Positions 10,050-18,945 of a DNA stretch of 64,000 nt are shown one piece after another. How positions within the stretch are numbered: position 1 is the stretch's first letter; each line of letters opens with the position of its first letter. The position numbers were made by a program, and so were the translations under genes. A model generated the notes under the pieces. It saw only the letters and a program-made list of their open reading frames with translations. It made no database searches and was not told the DNA's origin. The stretch is from Anaerolineae bacterium (GTDB lineage Bacteria; Chloroflexota; Anaerolineae; Anaerolineales; Anaerolineaceae): NCBI GenBank assembly GCA_013314735.1, contig JABUFD010000001.1, forward strand, positions 186,001 to 250,000, in the 5' to 3' direction.

Positions 10050-10460
10050 ATGGAACGAAAGCGAACGATGATTGGGATTCCCTACCCGAAAAAACGGGTC
10101 GATGTTGAAGTCGGTCATCATATTGTGATCACGGACCATCCGGAGAGCAATGGCGGTGAGGACCTGGCTCCTTCCATGGGGGCAACCTTTTTGGCCGGCC
10201 TGGTGGCGTGTACCACTTCGACCGCCCGGGGCTATTGTAAACAACATGATCTGCCTATCCCGTTAAAGGTGATTGCGGAATTGACAGAAGATGACGAAAC
10301 TGAATTGATTACCAATGTGCGGTTTGAGATCATTGTGCCCGTAGAATTCCCGGAAAAGCGCCTGAAGGCGTTGGTGAAGGCAGCGGAAACATGCACTGTC
10401 AAAACATGGTGGAAATATCCGCCTGAGTTTGTGACGACAGCCATGAAAACTGAGGGTTAA
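10050..10460 (+). CDS. OsmC/Ohr-family protein
   Basis: A 136-residue protein of the OsmC fold, whose characterised members reduce organic hydroperoxides with two cysteines. The core GGEDLAPSMGATFLAGLVACTTSTARGYC and the C-terminal AAETCTVKTWW carry cysteines where the family has its peroxidatic and resolving residues. It belongs to the general OsmC group rather than to classical Ohr. ATG 10050 has GGGAGA seven bases upstream, preferred to an upstream in-frame GTG at 10023. It follows rph closely and could be cotranscribed with it. Substrate not determined. Confidence 0.88.
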   Translation: MERKRTMIGIPYPKKRVDVEVGHHIVITDHPESNGGEDLAPSMGATFLAGLVACTTSTARGYCKQHDLPIPLKVIAELTEDDETELITNVRFEIIVPVEFPEKRLKALVKAAETCTVKTWWKYPPEFVTTAMKTEG

Positions 10461-10489
10461 TCATTCAGCCAGAACAGGGCGGTGTATCA

Positions 10490-12388
10490 ATGAAAGCTGA
10501 AATTGATTGTTATGAGACCAGCCGCGGCAAACCGTTCCCTCATTTTTGGGAAAGTACCGGTTTCAGTCCGGCAAAATTGTTACTGCGATCGGACATGGAG
10601 CAGCAATTGGATATGCTCGGGGCTGTGCGGCAGCATGGCATCCGCTATGTCCGTGTGCATTTTTTATTGGACCTGGTGGTGGTCAAGCGCGACCGGTGGG
10701 GAGTGCTGCAGGGTTTTGACTGGACAACCCTTGATGAAGCGTTGCGACGTATGGTGCGCAACGGCCTGCGACCGATCTTCGAACTGATGGGCAATCCATC
10801 AGGTGAATATAACCATTTTAGCACCCCACAGGCATTGAGTGCCTGGCGCGACCTGATTCAGGCTCTGGCGGTGCACCTGGAAGAAGAGGCTGATTTCGGC
10901 CAGGCCGAAGTGCGCAACTGGCTGTTTGAGACCTGGAATGAGCCAGATATTCCCAACGGCTGGTTTCCGGGCGATGCAGAAGCCTTTTGCCGGTATTATG
11001 ATGCCTGCGCGGCTGGTTTATGGGCGGTGGATGAAAAACTGGTTCTGGGTGGACCCGGCACCTGCCGCACCCTTTCCAATCTGTTCACCCGATTCCTGGC
11101 GCACTGCGACAGGGGTACCAGTTGCATGGAAGAAGGGAAGAGCGTTCGGATTGATTTCATCTCCGTCCATGAAAAAGGTGCCAAAGCCCATGCCGAAGAC
11201 CTGACCCCCAATTCAACCCGGATTGTGGAGCGGGAAAGCTGGGCGATGCGGTATATCGCAGAACACCACGGCTCCAAACTGGGGCGGCTGCCGTTCTTCA
11301 ACGATGAATGCGATCCACAGGTGGGATGGTGGGATACACATACCTGGCGTGCAAAAGCCTATTACCCGGCCCTGGCAGCAAAGATCATTGACCAGCATGA
11401 CCGATGGTTTGTCAAACCCTTTGATCCAAAACGAATCCTGGAAAGTGGGGTGATGCCCTACGGCCTGCTGAGCAATGACAATGGTTTCCTCGGATGCTGG
11501 GGACAGCGTACACTGCTGGCGCGCTTTACCGATACCGGTACTGAAGATACCGGGCAGACTGGCTGTAAAAATGCCGGCGGCCGCTTTGATCCTTGCTTGG
11601 GGAGCGTTCCTTGTGAATTGATCAAACTCCCGATCCTCAACCTGATGTCAATCCTGGCCATGCTGGGGAACCAACGCTTGCACCTGGAAACGGATGATCG
11701 GGGTACTGCAGGGTCTGTCGGGGTGTTGGCAACCCGGCGAGGACAACAAATATCGGTGCTGGTGTATGCCAGCGATGATCAAATTCAACGCAGTGGTGAG
11801 CGGGAGGTCAGTCTCAGATTCAACGGGGTAAACCTGGCGGAGCACCAGTTGCTCCATTATGCGCTTGATGATACACAGGAAGAAGGCAACCCTTTTCAGG
11901 TGTGGGAGCGTTTGGGCGCACCGGAAGCAGCCAACGGAGAGTTGACGGTTGATATGTTAAATGCCATGCAGGATGTGCAGGAACTGCGGTTGGCAGGCGA
12001 CATCGATGGCAGCACAATCGATCCTGCGGGATACACGTTCACGTTGAATATACCCTCGGTACACCTGATCCTGCTGACTCCCCGGCACGCCCCCGCGGCA
12101 TCGGCCCCGGAAATTTTGTGGAGCAAGGTGTACCCGGGGCTGGATGGCAGAATCAACCGCATGTTGCGCTGGCAAACCCCACACGAAGAATGGGTGCGTT
12201 TCTACCGTGTGCTCGGTTCCAACAAAATGGATGGGACATTCGTTCCATTGAACAGTGACAAAACTGTCCTGGTCGATAACGGTTTTGTGCATCGCGATGT
12301 GCGCCAGACACCGTATTTTTACCGGGTGGAAGCCTACGGATATGGCAATCAACCCCCGGCGGTCTCACATGTGCATGTTGCCGATTGA
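10490..12388 (+). CDS. GH39-family glycoside hydrolase (beta-xylosidase-like) with C-terminal fibronectin-III-like domain
   Basis: A 632-residue intracellular enzyme (no signal peptide). The TIM barrel shows the GH39 signature: acid/base Glu151 in FETWNEPDIPNGWF and probable nucleophile Glu273 in FFNDECDPQVGWW. GH39 enzymes are retaining beta-xylosidases or alpha-L-iduronidases. A beta-sandwich region follows (about residues 390-530), and the last 100 residues (YPGLDGRINRMLRW...YFYRVEAYGYG) look like a fibronectin type III module. The gene starts 29 bases after the OsmC gene. It converges on a sugar-type oxidoreductase and lies close to xylR-xylA, which supports action on xylosides, though the substrate is inferred. 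Confidence 0.85.
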   Translation: MKAEIDCYETSRGKPFPHFWESTGFSPAKLLLRSDMEQQLDMLGAVRQHGIRYVRVHFLLDLVVVKRDRWGVLQGFDWTTLDEALRRMVRNGLRPIFELMGNPSGEYNHFSTPQALSAWRDLIQALAVHLEEEADFGQAEVRNWLFETWNEPDIPNGWFPGDAEAFCRYYDACAAGLWAVDEKLVLGGPGTCRTLSNLFTRFLAHCDRGTSCMEEGKSVRIDFISVHEKGAKAHAEDLTPNSTRIVERESWAMRYIAEHHGSKLGRLPFFNDECDPQVGWWDTHTWRAKAYYPALAAKIIDQHDRWFVKPFDPKRILESGVMPYGLLSNDNGFLGCWGQRTLLARFTDTGTEDTGQTGCKNAGGRFDPCLGSVPCELIKLPILNLMSILAMLGNQRLHLETDDRGTAGSVGVLATRRGQQISVLVYASDDQIQRSGEREVSLRFNGVNLAEHQLLHYALDDTQEEGNPFQVWERLGAPEAANGELTVDMLNAMQDVQELRLAGDIDGSTIDPAGYTFTLNIPSVHLILLTPRHAPAASAPEILWSKVYPGLDGRINRMLRWQTPHEEWVRFYRVLGSNKMDGTFVPLNSDKTVLVDNGFVHRDVRQTPYFYRVEAYGYGNQPPAVSHVHVAD

Positions 12389-12414
12389 TGGGTGGACTGT
12401 CCATCTGGCGTGGT

Positions 12415-13719
12415 TTAGTCGATGTACGGATCCCGCAATCCTTGCACCAGGTCGCTGACCTTCACAAGCTGGTTGGTACGCATGGAATGGTTGGCAGCAA
12501 TACCCGTTAATATCGAATAGGCCCCGCCACGCCAGTCTGCAGCTCGTTTGTAGCGGTCACCAGCCGGATCAGGATCAAAAATATCTTTCAGCAACACGTC
12601 ATCACCACCGCCGTGTCCGCCTTCCGCTTTCCACACCTCAATATTATACGGTGCGGCAAAATGGGGATACACCCTGATCGTGGTGGCTTCTTCCACCATC
12701 TCACCCGGCACGCGGTCATCACCGTTGATGTAAACAGTTTCCATGCAGCGGTGTTCCAGTCGCCCCAGGCTGCCGTTGAAATTCACTATGTAGCCCTCCC
12801 AGGGCATGAATGCGTTGAGGGAATACGACATTTTCACCCCGGAATTGTAATTGACCACCAGGTTCATATTGTCTTCGATGTCGATGGCATCGCTGAACAC
12901 ACAGCGGTCGCGGAAATAGCCATCAAACGACTCCTGTTCCAGGTAGAGGTAACGCAGGCCTTCATATTGTGCCAGGTCGAGGAAAAACGGGCAGTTTTTG
13001 GCTTCAGGGCAGCCGTGGCAGCGTTCGCCGCGCCGATGCAATCCCAGGCGTTCCGCCGTTTGCGGGACATAATACCGGCGCTGCCCGCTGGCGAACACCG
13101 AATCGGGATAAGTACTTAACCACCAGTTGATCAGGTCAAAATGGTGGGTGGCTTTATGCACCATCAGGCCGCCGGAATTTTCCTTGTTGCGGTGCCAGCG
13201 GCGGAAATAATCGGCACCGTGGCTGGTGTCCAGCAGCCAGTGGAAGTCAATTGAATAGATATCGCCGATGATTCCTGATTGCAGTAAATCCTTGATCTGG
13301 GTGCGTGGGGGAGAATAGCGGTAGTTAAAGGTGACCCGCAATTTTTTGCCGGTGGACTGAACGGCATCCACAATGCGTTGGCACATGATCTCATCGGTGG
13401 TCATCGGTTTTTCCGTGATCACATCACAACCAAGCTGCATGGCACGGACGATGAATTTTTCGTGGTAGCGGTCCATGGTGGTAACAATTACGGTATCGGG
13501 CCGGGTTTCTTCCAGCATACGGTCAAACTGACCATCGGTGTAGGTTTTCACAGGGGGGAGTTGGAATCGCGACAGGTAGGTGTTGACCAGGTTTGCCCGG
13601 CCAGGGTTGCGGTCGCAGACGGCCAGGAGTTCAGCCTGCTGGCTGTAGGTCCGGGTTAGTGCATCAATGTACATGTAGGCGCGCGAGCCTGTTCCGACCT
13701 GTACGTAACGAGTTTTCAT
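12415..13719 (-). CDS. Gfo/Idh/MocA-family NAD(P)-dependent oxidoreductase
   Basis: A 434-residue dehydrogenase of the glucose-fructose oxidoreductase/inositol dehydrogenase family. The N-terminal Rossmann fold begins YVQVGTGSRAYMY and contains the diagnostic EKPMTTD; the C-terminal alpha/beta domain follows with FNYRYSPPR and HFDLINWW. A cysteine-rich insert RCHGCPEAKNCPF around residues 230-245 is a possible metal site. ATG 13719 has AGGAGC eight bases upstream and begins the Rossmann strand, so the longer reading from 13770 is rejected. Such enzymes oxidise or epimerise sugars and cyclitols. A perfect palindromic operator lies 35 bases upstream. Substrate unknown, possibly a product of the GH39 enzyme. 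Confidence 0.88.
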   Translation of the reverse strand: MKTRYVQVGTGSRAYMYIDALTRTYSQQAELLAVCDRNPGRANLVNTYLSRFQLPPVKTYTDGQFDRMLEETRPDTVIVTTMDRYHEKFIVRAMQLGCDVITEKPMTTDEIMCQRIVDAVQSTGKKLRVTFNYRYSPPRTQIKDLLQSGIIGDIYSIDFHWLLDTSHGADYFRRWHRNKENSGGLMVHKATHHFDLINWWLSTYPDSVFASGQRRYYVPQTAERLGLHRRGERCHGCPEAKNCPFFLDLAQYEGLRYLYLEQESFDGYFRDRCVFSDAIDIEDNMNLVVNYNSGVKMSYSLNAFMPWEGYIVNFNGSLGRLEHRCMETVYINGDDRVPGEMVEEATTIRVYPHFAAPYNIEVWKAEGGHGGGDDVLLKDIFDPDPAGDRYKRAADWRGGAYSILTGIAANHSMRTNQLVKVSDLVQGLRDPYID

Positions 13720-13753
13720 CTTGTTTGCTCCTGATTTTGATCGATGGGAAAAA

Positions 13754-13767
13754 CGTGAGCGCTCACG
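13754..13767. promoter_or_regulatory. Perfect 14-bp palindrome, LacI-family operator type
   Basis: CGTGAGCGCTCACG is a perfect palindrome with a central CG, the form bound by LacI/GalR-family repressors. It lies 35 bases upstream of the Gfo/Idh/MocA start codon, where binding would block transcription or initiation. No LacI-family gene is in the window. Confidence 0.55.
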
Positions 13768-14010
13768 CACTCAGTTGTAAGGATACAATTGCTGGCGCGG
13801 CCTGTCAAGCGGCGCTTTGCATTTCTTTCAGGTGATCATTAAATTCTTATCGATGGAAATTCCTGCTTTCATGGGGAGTGCAGATGGACGGGGACAACGC
13901 TGACAGAATATATGGGGTGTGTAATTACAATGCTGCAGTAACCGATTAACAATGGCGAGATTCAAAAACTGGTGGAGTACCTGGTTCTGCCACGTACAGG
14001 CGGTATTGTT

Positions 14011-14050
14011 AAAAACAAATCGCCATCACAGAATGGCGGTTTGTTTTTTT
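14011..14050 (-). terminator. Strong bidirectional hairpin terminator downstream of xylA
   Basis: A 16-bp stem (one G-T pair) with a 6-base loop spans 14011-14048. On the minus strand it ends in a run of T and lies about 90 bases after the xylA stop. On the plus strand it also ends in seven T. Confidence 0.85.
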
Positions 14051-14136
14051 GGAAGATGTGCTGTTGCGGACTGACCTGGTTAAAAAATTACTACAGAAAC
14101 CCCGATTTCGCTTCGAAAGAGGGATGGCTGATTGTA

Positions 14137-15297
14137 TTACCGCACGCCGAGGATGATCTCATTGGTCAGTTGATCGAGCCGTTCGTATTTCAGGCCGCGT
14201 TTCGCAATTCCGCAACGATCGAACCCATGATTTTTAAGCGCGATTGCTTTTTCACGGGAATACGGCCCAAAGAAGGCATCCATTTCCGGATCCTCAGCAT
14301 TGATTTCCGCCAATAATGCCTGAATTTCTGGATCGGCATTGAACATTTCTGCTTTTTCTTTGAGGATCATGTAGGTACGCATACAGCCGCGGGCGAAATC
14401 CTTCACGCCTTCATAGTCTTCGGTTCGCATGGCATGGGCATCATAGTGCAGGGGGCCTTCGTAGTTATAATCTTCGAGCAGTTTCACCAGGAAGAAAGCG
14501 CTTTTGAGATTCACCATGCCAAAGCGGAAGTCCTGATCATAGCGGCCGAAAGCCTGGTCATTCAGGTCAATATGCCACAATTTCCCGGCTTCGAGTGCCT
14601 GGGCAACGTGGTGGGTGAAGTTGAGGCCAGCCATGTGTTCATGGGCGACTTCCGGATTCACGCCCACCATCTCGGGGTGATCGAGGGTTTCGATGAATGC
14701 CAGCATGTTGCCGGTGGTGGCATTGTAAATGTTACCGCGCGGCTCATTGGGTTTGGCTTCCAGTGCAAAACGCAGATCATACCCCTGGTCAATCACATAT
14801 TCGGTGAGGAAGTTCATTGCCTCACGGTTGCGTTTGATGGCGGTGACAGGATCTTTGGTGGCATCGCTTTCGGTGCCCTCGCGGCCGCCCCAGAACACAT
14901 AAATTTTTGCGCCGCATTCCACACCCAGGTCAATCGCGTTCATCGTCTTCTGGAGGGCATAGGCACGGACTTTGGGATCGTTGGCGGTGAAAGCGCCATC
15001 TTTGAAGATGGGGCTGGCAAACAGGTTGGTGGTCGCCATTGGTACTACAAGGCCGGTTTCTTTCAACGCTTTTTTAAAATCACTTACAATCTGGTCGCGT
15101 TCCGCCGGGGTGGCGTCAATTGGCACCAGGTCGTTGTCATGGAAATTAACACCATACGCGCCAACTTCGGCGAGCAGGTGTACCAGTTCCACCGGCGATT
15201 TTTTCTTTCGCACACTATCACCGAACGGATCAGCCCCGGTGTTTCCCACGGTCCACAATCCGAAGGTAAACTTTTTGGTAGGTGCATATTTGGTCAT
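14137..15297 (-). CDS. xylA: Xylose isomerase
   Basis: Converts D-xylose to D-xylulose, the first step of the isomerase pathway feeding the pentose phosphate route. At 386 residues it is of the short class I (actinobacterial/Thermus) type. Active-site elements are all visible: the catalytic His in [10 protein letters not shown], the TTNLF segment, metal ligands in [12 protein letters not shown] (Glu, Lys) and [11 protein letters not shown] (Glu, His), and WHIDLNDQ (Asp). The start has AAAGGAGTGA just upstream, and xylR ends three bases before, so the two are one operon. A strong hairpin terminator follows. Confidence 0.97.
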   Translation of the reverse strand: MTKYAPTKKFTFGLWTVGNTGADPFGDSVRKKKSPVELVHLLAEVGAYGVNFHDNDLVPIDATPAERDQIVSDFKKALKETGLVVPMATTNLFASPIFKDGAFTANDPKVRAYALQKTMNAIDLGVECGAKIYVFWGGREGTESDATKDPVTAIKRNREAMNFLTEYVIDQGYDLRFALEAKPNEPRGNIYNATTGNMLAFIETLDHPEMVGVNPEVAHEHMAGLNFTHHVAQALEAGKLWHIDLNDQAFGRYDQDFRFGMVNLKSAFFLVKLLEDYNYEGPLHYDAHAMRTEDYEGVKDFARGCMRTYMILKEKAEMFNADPEIQALLAEINAEDPEMDAFFGPYSREKAIALKNHGFDRCGIAKRGLKYERLDQLTNEIILGVR

Positions 15298-15300
15298 TTG

Positions 15301-16515
15301 TCACTCCTTTTCATCGGTCTTTACTTTTGTAATTTGATCATATACCAGAGCCGCGGCGCCTACGACGCCTGATTTCACACCATGTTCGCAGATGCAGACC
15401 TGCAATGCTTCACGGGACTCTTTCATCACATTCTGCATCACAACATCGGTTACAGGTTGCAGCAGGAGATCCGCTGCCTGGTGATAGGCGCCGCCGAGGA
15501 TCACCAGCTCAGGGTTGAATATATTGACCAAATCAGCCGCCAGGATGCCCAGGTAACGTGATACGGTGTTGAATATCGATATCGCTGTCGGATCACCGGA
15601 ACGGGCTGAATGAGCGATCTGCTCCAGGGTGAGGCCAGGCGCTTTCAACAGGGGATGATCGGGGGCGTGGGCGGCCAATTGCTGCCGGAACTTGCGGGTA
15701 ATCGCCTGTGTACCGATGGTGGTTTCCACGCAGCCGCGGCTGCCGCATTTGCACAGATCACCATCCAGGTCAAATTTGATATGCCCCACTTCGGAGGCGA
15801 ATCCGTGGGAGCCACGCAGTAATTCACCGTTCATCATGATGCCACCACCGATGCCGACCCCGCCGCTGATATAGACAAAGTTCAGGCAATCACGGGCAGA
15901 GCCAAGGTAAAATTCACCCAGCGCCGCAGCGTTGGCTTCATTTTCGAGGAAAATCGGATATTGAAATTGTTCCCGGAACTGCGCCAAGAGGGGTACATTT
16001 ACCCAACCCAGGTTGGGGGCATCTTTGAGAATACCGCAGGTGGTATCAACCAGGCCGGGGACGCCGATGCCGATACCCAGCGGCTGATTGGCGTATTGGC
16101 AACCATGTACCAGGGCTTCCTGAGTGAGAGATATCGCCTTCTGGAGGATTTTCGCCTGGGTGTGGTTTGGGTCAGAAGGTATCGTTTTTTCCCATCGTAC
16201 CTGGTAGTCGAAATCCAGAACTGCTGCGGCGATATAATCGACACCCAGGTCAATCCCAATTGAAAAATTGAAAGCGGGATTGAGCCTCAGCAACAACCCG
16301 GGGCGGCCAATTTTTTCTGATTGGTATTCGGTTTCGATAATCACTCCATCAGCCACCAGATGGTTGGTGATGGCTGACACGGTGGAGCGGTTCAGCCCCA
16401 GTGAGCCGGCCAATTCTGCGCGTGAGAGTGGCTGGTGTGCCCGCAGGTTTTCAATGATCAACCGGGTATTGTGTTTGCGAACCGTATTTTGGTCGGCGGT
16501 GTTTGTGTGAACCAT
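15301..16515 (-). CDS. xylR: ROK-family xylose repressor (XylR)
   Basis: A 404-residue ROK repressor: N-terminal winged helix (LSRAELAGSLGLNRSTVSAITNHL region, residues about 30-60) followed by a sugar-kinase-like effector domain with GIDLGVDYIAAAVLDF, GIGVPGLVD and the ROK zinc motif CKCGSRGCVE. Its kinase-like fold binds sugar rather than phosphorylating it. It sits immediately upstream of xylA with a three-base gap. The operon promoter carries an operator almost identical to the Bacillus XylR site, so it most likely represses itself and xylA until xylose is present. AGGAAA lies upstream of the ATG. Confidence 0.93.
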   Translation of the reverse strand: MVHTNTADQNTVRKHNTRLIIENLRAHQPLSRAELAGSLGLNRSTVSAITNHLVADGVIIETEYQSEKIGRPGLLLRLNPAFNFSIGIDLGVDYIAAAVLDFDYQVRWEKTIPSDPNHTQAKILQKAISLTQEALVHGCQYANQPLGIGIGVPGLVDTTCGILKDAPNLGWVNVPLLAQFREQFQYPIFLENEANAAALGEFYLGSARDCLNFVYISGGVGIGGGIMMNGELLRGSHGFASEVGHIKFDLDGDLCKCGSRGCVETTIGTQAITRKFRQQLAAHAPDHPLLKAPGLTLEQIAHSARSGDPTAISIFNTVSRYLGILAADLVNIFNPELVILGGAYHQAADLLLQPVTDVVMQNVMKESREALQVCICEHGVKSGVVGAAALVYDQITKVKTDEKE

Positions 16516-16536
16516 GGTATGGTTTCCTGACAGGGA

Positions 16537-16561
16537 ATAGTTTGTTTATCCAACAAACAAA
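16537..16561 (-). promoter_or_regulatory. XylR operator
   Basis: GTTTGTT-N5-AACAAAC is a perfect inverted repeat (16540-16558). With its flanks it closely matches the known Bacillus subtilis xyl operator core (TTAGTTTGTTT...CAACAAACTAA). It starts just downstream of the -10 element, overlapping the expected transcription start, the position for simple repression. Confidence 0.85.
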
Positions 16562-16572
16562 TAATTGCTTTT

Positions 16573-16600
16573 ATTGTAACCGGGTTTGCTTGGATGTCAA
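16573..16600 (-). promoter_or_regulatory. xylR-xylA promoter
   Basis: On the minus strand a perfect -35 TTGACA (16595-16600) and -10 TACAAT (16573-16578) are 16 bases apart, followed at once by the XylR operator. Confidence 0.85.
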
Positions 16601-16603
16601 CCA

Positions 16604-17338
16604 TCAATATGCCGAATTCGTCATCGTTTGCATCTCTTTCAGTAAACGGTCACCATAGTTGGTGTTGATGTAATCAGGCTGCATTTGGATCATCCTGCGG
16701 AAAAAGTGGGGGTCACAGCCCTGGTAATAGATCATCCATTGCATATTCAAGCGGCGGCAGGCATCACGGATGGCGGGGGACATGTGCTCCGCGCTGGTTT
16801 CGATAATATCGGCCTGGAAATCTACCGCGGCTGTTTCCACATCTTCCACGCCATCAGCATTCACCTTCAGGCGCAGGTCTGGTGCCAAATGGCGGAAGGT
16901 GCGGGCAAGTTCCGGAAGGCCGAACCAGAAAAAGCAGTCCCGTTCCCAGCCGGTGCGGCGGATGAGATCAACCAAATGTTGAAGATTGGCAAATTTCACA
17001 TCGAGGAACAATTGTGCATTGCCTTTGGCCCACAGCAGGTAATCCTCCAGACGAGGCAGGGGCTCTGCCTGGTACGGGGGACCAAACCGGTAACCGGCAT
17101 GCAATTGGTCAATATCCTGCGAAAGCTGTGCCATGATCAACCCGTGACCCTCGGTGGTTGTCTCCAGTTCCGGGCCGTGCAGCAGGTACAACACCCCATC
17201 ATTGCTGGTATTGACGTCGATTTCGATCACGTCCATTCCCCAATCGATGCAAATTTGAGAGGAGGCATACGTGTTTTCTGGTGCGAACTGGTTTGCTCCA
17301 CGGTGGCAGACAACTTTAATGGGACGTCGGGCTGTCAT
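16604..17338 (-). CDS. Glycerophosphodiester phosphodiesterase family protein
   Basis: A 244-residue cytoplasmic TIM-barrel enzyme of the GDPD family, which releases glycerol 3-phosphate from deacylated phospholipids. The family signatures are clear: VVCHRGANQFAPENT (catalytic His and metal-binding Glu), VIEIDVNTSNDGVLYLLHGPEL (Glu, Asp and second catalytic His), and LFLDVKF later in the barrel. The start codon overlaps the stop of the upstream GGDEF gene by four bases (ATGA type), so the two are translated together. No signal peptide is seen. The natural diester is not known. Confidence 0.88.
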   Translation of the reverse strand: MTARRPIKVVCHRGANQFAPENTYASSQICIDWGMDVIEIDVNTSNDGVLYLLHGPELETTTEGHGLIMAQLSQDIDQLHAGYRFGPPYQAEPLPRLEDYLLWAKGNAQLFLDVKFANLQHLVDLIRRTGWERDCFFWFGLPELARTFRHLAPDLRLKVNADGVEDVETAAVDFQADIIETSAEHMSPAIRDACRRLNMQWMIYYQGCDPHFFRRMIQMQPDYINTNYGDRLLKEMQTMTNSAY

Positions 17339-18945
17339 GCCACCACCTTTGCGTCAGCGGATACCCGGTTTTTGCCCGCTGCTTTCGCCCGGTAGAGGGC
17401 GATATCTGCCAACCGGATTATCATTTCCAACTCGCGGCTGCTGGATGGATACGAAGCTGCCCCAATGGAAATGGTAATGTGATGGATATGACTCCCGTTT
17501 GTGAATTCGTATTGTTCCACGAGAGTGCGGATCTTTTCGGCTCGATCGAGGCCTTCCTGAACTTTGATGTCACTCATCAAAACCAGGAATTCCTCACCGC
17601 CCATGCGAACAACAAAATCATCCTTGCGCAGGGAACGGAGCAAAAGATCCCCTAACTGTTTGAGTACTTCATCACCTGCCTGGTGACCATGGGTATCATT
17701 CAGGTCCTTGAATGAATCGATATCGAGCATCAAGATCATCATCTCGTATTGTTTCCGTTCTGCGCGCGCTTCTTCTTTGATCAAGGTCTCTTCAAGGAAG
17801 CGGCGGTTAAGCAAACCAGTTAACGGATCACGGATGGCCTGCTCTTTCAGAACGGCCTGGAGCGCTTCAATTTGCTGTAAACGTTCTTCCAGTTGGTGAT
17901 TTGCCTGCTGCAGCCGGGTTTCCGTCTCCACCAGTGAAGTGACATCGGAGCAGATGATCAACCAGCCTTGCAGCCGGGAACCATTTTTCATGAGCCGATC
18001 CATGTTCAGCATTTGGATACGACCATCCGGCATATGTACCTGAATGGGTTGATCGAGGGTCTCACGGTTTTGCCACGCCCGCAGCATATCGGCATTCCCG
18101 CGAAAAACATCAACCGCAGGTTTTCCGATAAGCGATGAGCGGGGTAATCCCAGGGTGGTGAGGGCATTCTCATTCAATTCCACCAGCCGCTCATCCGGGT
18201 CAAAGATCAACATGCCCTGTTGCATCGTGTCGATCACAATTTCTTTTGCGACAGGCACAATATCGAACATCGATAACCGCAGCAGGCCGAAACTGTAGAA
18301 TGTTCCCAGGATTGTAAAAGAGAATGGGGTCAGGTCCAATCCTGGCAGGGGATTGAGGTTGAAAAGGCTGACCAGATTGGCAATGGGAGCGACGATGGAA
18401 CCAATGATGATCAGCAGGCGTTGCTTGCGATAAATGCCAATCTGGCGGAAATAGCCGAGATACATGATGATATACCCGGCAATGATCATGGCGTAACTAT
18501 AAATCATGTTGACCCAAAACCAGGGACCGCCATCAAAAATGTCCGTGGCCGTGGGCAGGCGCTTTCCCGCAAAAAAGAGCTGGTGGTATGGGTCAGTCCA
18601 TAGAATAACCAGGGTTAGGAAGGGAATGAGACTCAGTATCCAAAAGGTGTGTTTGTTCAGCCAACGGTCAAATTGATTAAACTGCACTGCGAAAACCAGA
18701 AAGGCGGTTGGTGCAATCACAACGCCCAGGTAGGTGGCATCCAGCCAGAAGAATGGTGCCGGTGTGTCCGGGTAGATCCAATGGACCGCATAGGTCATTG
18801 CCCAAATAGTTGTGCCGGCCATCATTGTGATCAATGCTTTTGCACCGGGAGCATACCTGCGGTTCCAGGTAATCAGAATCACCGCCAGGCTGGCGGTCCC
18901 GGAGAGCAGCAGCAATGCAGCATAAATCAGGTGGGTTTGTTCCAT
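17335..18945 (-). CDS. Membrane diguanylate cyclase: 7TM N-terminus, PAS, GGDEF
   Basis: A 536-residue signalling protein that should make cyclic di-GMP. Residues 1-230 form seven hydrophobic segments like the N-terminal 7TM region of some histidine kinases. A PAS domain follows (about 235-345, FDPDERLVELNENALTTLGL), then a coiled coil (about 345-370) and the GGDEF domain. The active site is GGEEF near residue 450, and an inhibitory-site RxxD (RKDD) lies five residues before it, so product inhibition is likely. The gene overlaps gdpD by four bases. The ligand sensed by the membrane part is unknown. AGGTAC precedes the ATG. Confidence 0.9.
   Translation of the reverse strand: MEQTHLIYAALLLLSGTASLAVILITWNRRYAPGAKALITMMAGTTIWAMTYAVHWIYPDTPAPFFWLDATYLGVVIAPTAFLVFAVQFNQFDRWLNKHTFWILSLIPFLTLVILWTDPYHQLFFAGKRLPTATDIFDGGPWFWVNMIYSYAMIIAGYIIMYLGYFRQIGIYRKQRLLIIIGSIVAPIANLVSLFNLNPLPGLDLTPFSFTILGTFYSFGLLRLSMFDIVPVAKEIVIDTMQQGMLIFDPDERLVELNENALTTLGLPRSSLIGKPAVDVFRGNADMLRAWQNRETLDQPIQVHMPDGRIQMLNMDRLMKNGSRLQGWLIICSDVTSLVETETRLQQANHQLEERLQQIEALQAVLKEQAIRDPLTGLLNRRFLEETLIKEEARAERKQYEMMILMLDIDSFKDLNDTHGHQAGDEVLKQLGDLLLRSLRKDDFVVRMGGEEFLVLMSDIKVQEGLDRAEKIRTLVEQYEFTNGSHIHHITISIGAASYPSSSRELEMIIRLADIALYRAKAAGKNRVSADAKVVA

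Larger units (their letters stand above)
13720..14136. other. Intergenic region between Gfo/Idh/MocA gene and xylA
   Basis: About 417 bases without a convincing gene. It holds the palindromic operator at 13754-13767 and the terminator at 14011-14050. Short open frames here lack ribosome sites and run through the terminator, so I do not call them. Confidence 0.6.

Noticed and set aside
13972-14316. Plus-strand open frame antisense to the 3' end of xylA
   Set aside because: It runs through the strong terminator hairpin, lacks a ribosome site, and has no recognisable product.
14434-15372. 312-codon plus-strand open frame opposite xylA/xylR
   Set aside because: It is a shadow of xylA caused by codon bias; composition is unlike a real protein and it has no start signals.
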